Virus record (IMG/VR): IMGVR_UViG_3300042446_001106
Coordinates: 1-47,834 of that record
Length of the DNA stretch: 47,834 nucleotides
Direction: 5' to 3' (one strand)
Source: a virus
Under the pieces are notes generated by a model. It ran no database searches and was not told the origin of the DNA. It saw only the letters and a list, made by a program, of their open reading frames with translations. Position 1 is the first letter of the stretch, and each line of letters opens with the position of its first letter. Both the position numbers and the translations under genes were made by a program. This document shows, one piece after another, positions 24,038 to 30,940 of this stretch.

Positions 24038-25863
24038 AAAAAATATTATTTGCCTTAATGTTATTATGCTCTAATGCGTTTGCTGCTATTACTGACGGCA
24101 AGTTCGGTATCAATCAAATATTCGATGTTCAATACAACTGGAGTGGAACTACATTAAATGCCAGCAACTTTATTGCACCGTATAATAAAAACTTTCAAAC
24201 AGTAACAGCAACCAGCGGACAGTACTTTCAGTTCTTTGCCAGCACTACCAATCCGGGAACCTATGGATTGAAGTTGATGAACAGCAATGGCACACAACAT
24301 AGCATTGTTCATGACACCGGCGAGATCACAGCTCTAGGTAATGGTGCTATCTTTTACCTTGGGTCTGGCTGGCTCGGCAATGTTATCACAACATCTACTG
24401 GATATAACTACGGTGCTAGTGCCCAATTCACTAATATGGATACTAGCGTTACTAGCAGTGATTTAAACAATTATACATTTGCTAGTACAACACCCTTGGC
24501 TGCAGGTCAGACAGCACAGCCAGCAGCACCCACTTCCAACTGGCAACCTATTCGAACAACTACAAGTCCAGTACTGATCAGTGACATCTATCCTACCAGC
24601 TATAACAGCCCTAGTAACGAAACAGCAGTTAATGCATTTGACGGTAATGTGGGTACAAAATATCTAAACTTCGACAAGCAGAACGCAGGAGTTACTGTTA
24701 AATTAACTCAAGGCCGAGTAGTTCAAAAGTTTACGTTAACTACTGCTAACGATTCTCCAGAACGTGATCCTGCTAGCTACAAACTATATGGATCAAATGA
24801 CGGCGTTAATTGGACTCTGATTAAAGAAGGTCCGCTATCGTTAAGTGATGGTAGATATGCTGTCAGCGGAGAAATAGCAGTTGCTAACACCAATGCGTAT
24901 GTCTATTACTTTATGTTATTTCCCAGTGTTAAAAACAATAGCGGAAATAGTGTTCAGATTTCAGAAGTTACTTATTACTATGATTTAAATGATGGTGTAA
25001 CCAGTACTGATACTGGATCAGGCGGAACACCTAGTAACCCCGGACAAGCTGGTAGCGTCTGTGCTGACTGTGCTCCTAGTTGGCCAGCAACTAGTGATAT
25101 TACTGTAAACCAAACTACACAACGTAATTCAGCTAAGAATCGTGTAAGTAATGTTTCGTTGGGTAACAGTTTATATGTTGAAGAAAAGATTGGTAGTAGC
25201 GGCAACTCAGTAACTGTAGAACAGACTGGATTTTACAATAAAATTTCGGGTCTAGGTGGAACTACGTATGCAACACTCGAAGGTTCTAGTAACACAGTTA
25301 ATATCAAGCAAGGTGACACACTAGGAAAAAATCTTATTGAGTTTGCCATTAAGGGTAACACCAACAATGTTACTATATGGCAATCACGTAGTCCTGTAAC
25401 AGGATTAAAAGATGGTAGCGAAAGTGGTGGCCACTATATAGGCTTAAACATTAACGGAAGTACTAATACATTATCATTGAAACAGAGTAACGATGGTGGT
25501 GCAACAAGTGGACACTTTGCCTATGTCGATGTTACGGGCACGGGCAACAACGGCGCACTAAAACAAATGGGTAACGGTGAGAAAACATTCTTTGGTATTA
25601 TTAGTGGTAGCACTAATATTTTTGATGTTACACAACAAGGATCAGGCAGTTTCTTTGATCTAAGCCTAACTGGTAACGGACATAATGTTACAGCTAACCA
25701 AAAAGACGCAGGTAGCCATAAAGCCACTATCAACTTAACCAACAATGGTGGTGCTAGTAATGTCACTTTAATACAGCAAGGTGCTACAGCGCAGAATATC
25801 AACATCACACAACAATGTGCTACACTATCAGGGTGTAGTGTTTCAGTGACACAGGGGCAATAG
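24034..25863 (+). CDS. Curlin-repeat adhesin with discoidin-like domain
   Basis: 609 residues. Signal peptide ends SNAFA. An N-terminal beta region (to about 170) is followed by an F5/8 type C (discoidin/CBM32-like) domain at about 185-315: NAFDGNVGTKYLNF, KFTLTTANDSPERDPASYKL, YGSNDGVNWTLI, then QISEVTYYYD. After a short GG/Pro linker with a CADC pair, residues 350-609 carry curlin-type repeats (VTVEQTGFYNKISG, NTVNIKQGD, NNVTIWQS, NVTLIQQGATAQNINITQQ). The architecture suggests an amyloid-anchored carbohydrate-binding adhesin exported through CsgG. Confidence 0.83.
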   Translation: MKKILFALMLLCSNAFAAITDGKFGINQIFDVQYNWSGTTLNASNFIAPYNKNFQTVTATSGQYFQFFASTTNPGTYGLKLMNSNGTQHSIVHDTGEITALGNGAIFYLGSGWLGNVITTSTGYNYGASAQFTNMDTSVTSSDLNNYTFASTTPLAAGQTAQPAAPTSNWQPIRTTTSPVLISDIYPTSYNSPSNETAVNAFDGNVGTKYLNFDKQNAGVTVKLTQGRVVQKFTLTTANDSPERDPASYKLYGSNDGVNWTLIKEGPLSLSDGRYAVSGEIAVANTNAYVYYFMLFPSVKNNSGNSVQISEVTYYYDLNDGVTSTDTGSGGTPSNPGQAGSVCADCAPSWPATSDITVNQTTQRNSAKNRVSNVSLGNSLYVEEKIGSSGNSVTVEQTGFYNKISGLGGTTYATLEGSSNTVNIKQGDTLGKNLIEFAIKGNTNNVTIWQSRSPVTGLKDGSESGGHYIGLNINGSTNTLSLKQSNDGGATSGHFAYVDVTGTGNNGALKQMGNGEKTFFGIISGSTNIFDVTQQGSGSFFDLSLTGNGHNVTANQKDAGSHKATINLTNNGGASNVTLIQQGATAQNINITQQCATLSGCSVSVTQGQ

Positions 25864-25864
25864 G

Positions 25865-26023
25865 ATGTTTAACGCTATAGGCTCAATAATGTTAGCAGGC
25901 ATGCTAGCCCAAGAGCCAAGGTGTGTAAAATGGACCTGGACGGGCGATGTCTACAATCGCAAGGTTGTATGCTTAGAATGGACTAAACCTCCGCCTAAGG
26001 ATAAGGATCCTAAGAAAACATGA
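25865..26023 (+). CDS. 52-residue secreted small protein
   Basis: Starts one base after the adhesin stop and overlaps the next start as ATGA, so it lies fully within the operon. A short hydrophobic N-terminus (MFNAIGSIMLAGMLA) is followed by two cysteines (PRCVKW, VVCLEW) and a Pro/Lys/Asp tail (PPPKDKDPKK). It may be a periplasmic peptide accessory to curli export. No family recognised. Confidence 0.65.
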   Translation: MFNAIGSIMLAGMLAQEPRCVKWTWTGDVYNRKVVCLEWTKPPPKDKDPKKT

Positions 26024-26502
26024 TTGATCCTATCACACTTGGTATTGCTTTCACAGCCGCACAGCAGTCAGTAGGCTATATTAAAAAGGCCATTGCCCTG
26101 GGCAAAGATGTCAACAGTCTTTACGGACAGTTTGCCAAGTTCTTTGAAAACAGCGATAAAATTCACTCTGCCAGCGTAGAGGCACAAAACAGTAAAAAAA
26201 TTCTCACCGACGGTCAGATTAGAGCCATGTCTATACAGATTGCCATGCAGAGCAAGGCTCTACGTGATGCTGAAAAAGAACTAAAAGAGATGTTGATATG
26301 GTCAGGTAATAAAGACGTCTGGGACGAGATGATGGCCGAGCGTGTGCGTATGTATAAAGAACGTGCTAAATTAGAAGCAGACATAAAAAATGCTAGGATT
26401 CAAGCACAGTCTGACATGATAGACAGAGTACTTATAGGTACAAGTTTTATGGCAATAGCGGTCCCTACGGTGATGTTTACTTTTGCTATGATAGTTAGAT
26501 AG
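26020..26502 (+). CDS. Membrane-anchored coiled-coil protein
   Basis: 160 residues. The N-terminal 45 residues (IDPITLGIAFTAAQQSVGYI) are moderately hydrophobic. A long helical coiled-coil middle follows, and a C-terminal membrane helix (VLIGTSFMAIAVPTVMFTFAMIV) closes the protein. I recall similar sequences in T4-like aquatic phage genomes. Within this operon it could bridge the inner membrane and the periplasmic assembly. An i-spanin-like role is an alternative, but the orientation is reversed. Confidence 0.7.
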   Translation: MIDPITLGIAFTAAQQSVGYIKKAIALGKDVNSLYGQFAKFFENSDKIHSASVEAQNSKKILTDGQIRAMSIQIAMQSKALRDAEKELKEMLIWSGNKDVWDEMMAERVRMYKERAKLEADIKNARIQAQSDMIDRVLIGTSFMAIAVPTVMFTFAMIVR

Positions 26503-26509
26503 TAAATAT

Positions 26510-28573
26510 ATGATGAAGAAAATACTATTATCCCCTTGGACAGCACTGGCTACACTAGCCCTGGTGTTATTAGTCCGTCTTGTAGATCCTGCGTTTGTAG
26601 AACGAGTAAGACTTACTTATTTTGATCAACTAATCACAAGCCAGCAGGCCAAAGATGTTCCTGTTTACACGGTCAACATTGACGAAGCAACATTAGACAA
26701 GTTAGGACAGTTTCCGTTCCCTAGAGACATGTATGCTGATATCATCAAAGACTTATACAAGCGTGACGCTGGACTGGTTGTATTCAATGTGCTTATGCCA
26801 GAGAAGGATCGTTTTGGTAAAGATGCGGTGTTAGGTGAAACTCTTAAAAAGTATCCTGTAGTGTTGCCTGCAATAGGCAGTGAGAAACAAAAGAATACTA
26901 ATCATGGAACTCCTGCACAGGTAGTAGGTGCTGATCCTGCTGGAATGGTAGTTGAGTATCCGGGATTGATCAATAACGTTGAGCCACAAGAAAGCCTTGC
27001 CGCTGGTGTTGGCATTGTCAATACATTTCCAGAGATAGATGGTGTTGTTCGTCGTATGCCAATGGTCATACTAAGTCAAGAACAACTACATCCTGCACTA
27101 GCTCTAGAGACTTTACGTGTCGCGGCCAAGGATCCCAAGTTCCAAGTTAAAATAGGAGACATGGGCGTGGAGGCGGTGCGTGTTCCTAAGTTTGGTAAAG
27201 TACCAACGGACAACGAAGGTCGTGTTTGGATCGATTGGTCGGCCACTCCGAGAGAATACAGCTACATGAAGTTGCCAGAATCATTCGACGGTGGCATTGT
27301 TATTGTTGGACTAAGTGCTGCGGGACTGGCTAATCCAGTTAGTACTGCTAAAGGTGAAGTATGGCCACAATATCTACAAGGTGCGGTTATTGGCACTATG
27401 ATAACACAGAGTAATATACAGCGTCCAGGTTGGGCTGATCAAGCTGAAATCATTGCCTTGCTGGCCGCAGGCTTGTTGATGCTATTTTTATCAAGGTGGA
27501 CCTATGCTTTTATTCCTGTTGTTGTCTTTCTCGGTGGCAGTCACTTTGCTATATCTTATCTATATGAAAACTCCAGAATCCTATTGGACGCCACTTGGTT
27601 TGTTGTTGGCTGTAGCTTGGTATACATTCACGCTTATAGTGTCAAATTTCTAAGCGAATACTTACAGAAGTCACAGATTAAGAAACAGTTCGGATCATAT
27701 GTAAACCCTATTATTGTAGAACGACTACAAAAGGATCCTAGCTTTATTAAACTGGGCGGTGAGAAGAAAGAACTTACTGTCATGATGAGTGACATGCGTA
27801 ACTTTACTGGTTTGGGAGAAACATATGGAGATGATGTTGTGGCATTTACGCATACAATGAATCGTTACATGACTGCCATTGCAGAACCTATACTACGCAA
27901 CAATGGATGTTTGATCAAGTTCATTGGTGATGCGTCATTACACGTTCACGGTGCTCCTATTCAAGAGGCGCAAGATCCTGATCACATACTAGCAGGTGTA
28001 CGTACAGGATTAGAAATGTTACACGCTGTTGAACTGTTTAACATTGAACTAGAGAAAGAGGGCAAGCCAAAAGTAGGATGCGGAATAGGTATCAACACAG
28101 GTCCTACCTTGATTGGTAACATCGGAAGTAAGGATCGATTTGCCTATGACGTATTAGGTGATTCAGTTAGTCTAACAGCTCGTCTAGAAGGACAGACAAA
28201 GAACTATGGTGTGCTGATTATCATTAGTGAAGCTACACAGAGTAGAGTAGGAAATGCTTACTTTACATTGCCTTTAGATTGTATTGCGGTCAAGGGTAAG
28301 AACATAGGTGTCAATATCTTTACTGTGTTCTACAATCCAGATGAGAATGTAGCAGCAGAATGGCATAGTGCTAGAGAGCATCATGAACTAATGCTCGAAT
28401 ACTATCGTGAACAAAATTGGGACAAGGCTATTGAACTTTGTCAAGAACTCGTTGGTGAGTTCTATGGTAATATGGATCACTACTATGAGATATGGATTGA
28501 ACGTATTGCCGAAATGCGTAGTAGAAATTTAGCCGCAGACTGGGATGGTACTTACAGAGCTACAAGCAAGTAA
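26510..28573 (+). CDS. CHASE2-domain class III adenylate cyclase
   Basis: 687 residues. N-terminal helix (residues 10-22), periplasmic CHASE2 sensor (about 30-300, with DEATLDKLGQFPFPRDMYAD), three membrane helices (310-375), then the cyclase domain. Metal-binding D428 (MMSDMRNFT) and D474 (KFIGDAS) are present. K470 and D547 fit ATP rather than GTP. R558 is kept, but the transition-state Asn is replaced by Ser554 (GDSVSLTAR). A C-terminal helical region follows. It ends the curli cluster and meets a bidirectional terminator. No Shine-Dalgarno is obvious at the ATGATG start. Confidence 0.93.
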   Translation: MMKKILLSPWTALATLALVLLVRLVDPAFVERVRLTYFDQLITSQQAKDVPVYTVNIDEATLDKLGQFPFPRDMYADIIKDLYKRDAGLVVFNVLMPEKDRFGKDAVLGETLKKYPVVLPAIGSEKQKNTNHGTPAQVVGADPAGMVVEYPGLINNVEPQESLAAGVGIVNTFPEIDGVVRRMPMVILSQEQLHPALALETLRVAAKDPKFQVKIGDMGVEAVRVPKFGKVPTDNEGRVWIDWSATPREYSYMKLPESFDGGIVIVGLSAAGLANPVSTAKGEVWPQYLQGAVIGTMITQSNIQRPGWADQAEIIALLAAGLLMLFLSRWTYAFIPVVVFLGGSHFAISYLYENSRILLDATWFVVGCSLVYIHAYSVKFLSEYLQKSQIKKQFGSYVNPIIVERLQKDPSFIKLGGEKKELTVMMSDMRNFTGLGETYGDDVVAFTHTMNRYMTAIAEPILRNNGCLIKFIGDASLHVHGAPIQEAQDPDHILAGVRTGLEMLHAVELFNIELEKEGKPKVGCGIGINTGPTLIGNIGSKDRFAYDVLGDSVSLTARLEGQTKNYGVLIIISEATQSRVGNAYFTLPLDCIAVKGKNIGVNIFTVFYNPDENVAAEWHSAREHHELMLEYYREQNWDKAIELCQELVGEFYGNMDHYYEIWIERIAEMRSRNLAADWDGTYRATSK

Positions 28574-28575
28574 AC

Positions 28576-28600
28576 AAAAAGGACCCTAGGGTCCTTTTTT
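28576..28600. terminator. Bidirectional terminator
   Basis: AAAAAGGACC, loop CTAG, GGTCCTTTTT between convergent transcription units (cyclase on plus, membrane protein on minus). A and T runs on both sides serve both directions. Confidence 0.88.
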
Positions 28601-28946
28601 AATCATCTCCGGCAGCGCCTTTAATTTCTTCTTTAGTAGCTCGACGTTTACCAATAGGCGGTTCATCTGCTGTTTTATTAATCTCAGCTTCAGCTTTTAC
28701 ACGCTCACGTTCAATGGTCTTGCCACGCAGTTCCATGACAGTTTCAACTTTTTGATTCAACCTGATAAGATCGTTATCAAGCATACGAATACGATCAATA
28801 AGAGCGATAAGAGTTCCATTAGCTGCTCCAATAACAGGTTTAATTTCTGTGGTAACCCATGTCCACACGTAATATATGAAGTATCCCATGCCACCGGCTG
28901 CTATAACCGGGAAACCATAGCGATTGACCATTTCTGCCAAATCCAT
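28599..28946 (-). CDS. Membrane-anchored coiled-coil protein
   Basis: 115 residues. N-terminal MDLAEMVNRYGFPVIAAGG leads into a membrane helix (FIYYVWTW), then an amphipathic helical stretch (LIDRIRMLDNDLIRLNQKVETVMEL) and a charged tail. Its layout parallels the 91-residue protein two genes upstream (MDFFKLVAELGFPIAAAF...), so the two look like paralogues. This N-terminus resembles small holin-like or YvrJ-like phage proteins; function not assigned. Confidence 0.78.
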   Translation of the reverse strand: MDLAEMVNRYGFPVIAAGGMGYFIYYVWTWVTTEIKPVIGAANGTLIALIDRIRMLDNDLIRLNQKVETVMELRGKTIERERVKAEAEINKTADEPPIGKRRATKEEIKGAAGDD

Positions 28947-29125
28947 TATTTGTATCCTCTAAAAAATTTAACTACAGGATCAACTTTAACTAATTCTACT
29001 CGTCCGTTGATATTCTTAACTTCAAACAGATCCCCTGCTCGCCACTCTAATTTATCAATATTAAGTTCTCGATCTAGAACTATTCTATCTTTGTGCAAGT
29101 CCCAATCATAATCAGCGTATTTCAT
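28946..29125 (-). CDS. 59-residue hypothetical protein
   Basis: MKYADYDWDLHKDRIVLDRE... encoded between two membrane proteins and overlapping each by TAATG, a strong sign that it is real. The sequence is acidic and beta-rich (LEWRAGDLFEVKNINGRVEL), resembling a small SH3-like domain. No family recognised. Confidence 0.75.
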   Translation of the reverse strand: MKYADYDWDLHKDRIVLDRELNIDKLEWRAGDLFEVKNINGRVELVKVDPVVKFFRGYK

Positions 29126-29400
29126 TAGTCTTTCCTTTGATCTGCTTGTTCAGCGCGACTAATACGATCGTAGTCGGGCTGTAGGCCTAACGCATGACTA
29201 ACTTTAACATCAATACGCTGTAGTTGATTAGTCATAGTATCAACACGGGCATCTAAGCCTTTAATAATACCACCCATACCATTTACTGAGCTAGTAACAC
29301 CTGCAAGAATAAATTTCAGTGTTAGAAACACAAAGTAGCCTGCGGCAAATGCTGCGGCAATTGGAAATCCAAGTTCTGCTACTAATTTAAAAAAATCCAT
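29125..29400 (-). CDS. Membrane-anchored coiled-coil protein, paralogue
   Basis: 91 residues, AGGAG upstream on the minus strand. N-terminal membrane helix (GFPIAAAFAAGYFVFLTLKF), a glycine-rich hinge (SSVNGMGGI), then a coiled coil (LDARVDTMTNQLQRIDVKV). First gene of a three-gene minus-strand operon. See the paralogue ending at 28599. A holin-like or membrane-scaffold role is possible. Confidence 0.78.
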   Translation of the reverse strand: MDFFKLVAELGFPIAAAFAAGYFVFLTLKFILAGVTSSVNGMGGIIKGLDARVDTMTNQLQRIDVKVSHALGLQPDYDRISRAEQADQRKD

Positions 29401-29419
29401 GTAATCGCTCCTACAAATA

Positions 29420-29427
29420 TATTTACC
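29420..29427 (-). promoter_or_regulatory. Late-promoter-like box on the minus strand
   Basis: GGTAAATA on the minus strand, 20 bases before the start at 29400, sharing the TAAATA core. Confidence 0.4.
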
Positions 29428-29434
29428 AAAATGC

Positions 29435-29463
29435 TTGCGTATAAATACTAGTGACTGTATAAT
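29435..29463 (+). promoter_or_regulatory. sigma70 promoter of the tmRNA with an embedded late box
   Basis: TTGCGT, 17 bases, TATAAT (29458-29463). The spacer contains an exact late box TATAAATA (29440-29447), so the gene could be read early and late. ACTGT (29454-29458) and ACAGT (29465-29469) form a dyad around the -10. Confidence 0.82.
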
Positions 29464-29469
29464 AACAGT

Positions 29470-29850
29470 TATTGTTGTAATCCCTTCAAAGTGAAGGCAT
29501 TCTGGACGCGGGTTCGACTCCCGCCAGGTCCACCAAAAGGATATTTATGAAGTACACCGCATTGTGCCCAAGTTGTTTTATTAGATTTAGTTGGGTAATG
29601 AGGAAAGGCTTAACAAAACATAAGTGTTTTTCTGATGGGCCTGCCATGGTTTCGACAGGGTGAGATAATAGAGACGGCAACACGGTAGGCGATGACCGTA
29701 AATCAAGCAAATAAAGTAAATGCAACAGCAAATACATTCGAGTATTTCCAAGTTGACTTCGACGTTACAGCAATGAACGACGAGCAATTTGCAATCGCAG
29801 CCTAAGAAACTGCAACTCCGGGGTAGGACTTACCTTGTAAAATAAACAAC
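29470..29850 (+). ncRNA. ssrA: Circularly permuted two-piece tmRNA
   Basis: The 3' acceptor piece comes first: T arm GCGGG TTCGACT CCCGC (29508-29524), CAGGTCC (29525-29531), A, then an encoded CCA ending at 29535. A 101-base intervening segment follows. The coding piece starts GGGCCTG at 29637 and continues TTTCGACAGGG. GGGCCUG pairs with CAGGUCC over seven positions (one G-U) to form the tRNA-like acceptor stem, and AGGGUG (29657-29662) can pair with CAUUCU (29498-29503) to start helix P2. The tag frame runs 29722-29805: 27 codons beginning ATANTFEYF and ending NDEQFAIAA, stop TAA. Exact ends of the pieces are inferred; no tRNA fits the acceptor piece in the normal order. Confidence 0.9.
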
Positions 29851-29851
29851 C

Positions 29852-29877
29852 ATAGGACCTTCGGGTCCTATCTTTTT
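29852..29877 (+). terminator. tmRNA terminator
   Basis: ATAGGACC, loop TTCG, GGTCCTAT, then CTTTTT. A textbook rho-independent terminator directly after the coding piece. Confidence 0.93.
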
Positions 29878-29903
29878 GGCTATATTTCCAATATTTCGCA
29901 TCG

Positions 29904-29927
29904 AACATGTGCGTACACGCACATGTT
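29904..29927. promoter_or_regulatory. Perfect 11-bp inverted repeat
   Basis: AACATGTGCGT, AC, ACGCACATGTT, lying between the tmRNA terminator and a TATAAT (29945-29950) that has no good -35. It may be an operator for the gene at 29999 or a second hairpin terminator (four T follow). Confidence 0.6.
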
Positions 29928-29998
29928 TTGCCGGCAAATTCGTGTATAATTGATAGATAGACGAACTAATTAGTTTATATGTTATTAAAAGGAAAAAT

Positions 29999-30898
29999 AT
30001 GACAACTACAATTACAATTAAAGACAAAGCAGTAAACACAACTTACCAAAATGTCACAGGCTTAACAGGCGGAACTGGAACAGGCGCTACTTTTGATGTT
30101 ACTAAAACAGACGGAGTATACTCTGTAGTTCTTGACAGCGTAGCCGCTAGTGCTGGCTCTGGCTATGTTGCAGGTGATACAATCACTCTTGCTGGTACAG
30201 CATTAGGTGGCACTGTAGCCAACAACCTAATTGTTACTGTAGCCACAGTTGGTACATCTGGCAAAGTTGCTACCTTTGGTGTAGTAGGTACTGGTCGTGC
30301 AGGAGATGGCACTGTTGACATTACCGTTGACGTTACAGGTACTACTGGCGTTGACACTTACGCCATGGGAGGTAAGAGCACAGAGTTCACAGTTACTAAA
30401 ACTGCTGACAATGTAAAGTTAGCCAGCACACTAGTTAGTAACATGGAATTTAATCTTGCCAATCACGAGCGTGTTGTGTTCACAGACAAGGCCGTTGCCT
30501 ATGATGCCACAGGTCGTGCAGGGGACGTATATGCATTGTTAGCGGCTGCACTTGGTACAGCAGATGTTACTAAGGCTTATACAGGTGTTGGAATTCGACT
30601 TGCTGATTCAGGTTGGACTAACAAGGAATTAGCCACAGCATTGTTAGCCACTGATGTTTACAAAACAGATGCAGGTGGTGTTAGCAATGAAACATTCATC
30701 AAGCACGTTTACAAAAATGTGTTTGGTACTGATGCAACATTAACACAGGTTACCGATTACACAGCATGGATGACTAACAGCAAGTTGTCACAGGCTGATG
30801 TATTGGTTGCCGCTAGCGAATTAGCCGCGTTTGAAACAACTATTGGTTTAGTGGGTTTAGCAACAACTGGTATTGAATATACTCCAGTCGTTGGATAA
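29999..30898 (+). CDS. Surface-type protein with DUF4214-like C-terminus
   Basis: 299 residues, Thr/Gly/Ala-rich, no N-terminal signal. The N-terminal third contains a motif (AGSGYVAGDTITLAGTALGG) also seen in the 2254-residue fibre on the other strand. The C-terminal third (FIKHVYKNVFGTDATLTQV, DYTAWMTNSKLSQADVLVAA, then FETTIGLVG and GIEY) has the look of DUF4214 regions found at the end of bacterial S-layer and RTX-type proteins exported by type I secretion. AAAAGGAA precedes the start. It could be a virion adhesin or be exported by the host. Confidence 0.72.
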   Translation: MTTTITIKDKAVNTTYQNVTGLTGGTGTGATFDVTKTDGVYSVVLDSVAASAGSGYVAGDTITLAGTALGGTVANNLIVTVATVGTSGKVATFGVVGTGRAGDGTVDITVDVTGTTGVDTYAMGGKSTEFTVTKTADNVKLASTLVSNMEFNLANHERVVFTDKAVAYDATGRAGDVYALLAAALGTADVTKAYTGVGIRLADSGWTNKELATALLATDVYKTDAGGVSNETFIKHVYKNVFGTDATLTQVTDYTAWMTNSKLSQADVLVAASELAAFETTIGLVGLATTGIEYTPVVG

Positions 30899-30914
30899 TT
30901 AATTTACGTCACAA

Positions 30915-30937
30915 AAAAGGGCTCCGAGAGCCCTTTT
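30915..30937. terminator. Bidirectional terminator
   Basis: AAAAGGGCTC, loop CGA, GAGCCCTTTT between the convergent surface-protein and giant-fibre genes, with a T run following on the plus strand and an A run before it serving the minus strand. Confidence 0.88.
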
Positions 30938-30940
30938 CTT

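Noticed and set aside
20421-28573. Host chromosome segment joined by misassembly
   Set aside because: The flanks, codon use, gene packing and promoter style look continuous with the phage genes and a terminator closes the cluster against phage genes on the other strand. Read-level checks would still be needed to exclude it fully.
29470-29535. Ordinary tRNA ending in CCA at 29535
   Set aside because: The T arm and acceptor 3' strand are tRNA-like, but no matching 5' acceptor strand exists 70-90 bases upstream; the match is at 29637 downstream, which fits permuted tmRNA.
29486-29787. Minus-strand frames of 83 and 66 codons across 29486-29787
   Set aside because: They lie antisense to the tmRNA and have no ribosome site or domain.
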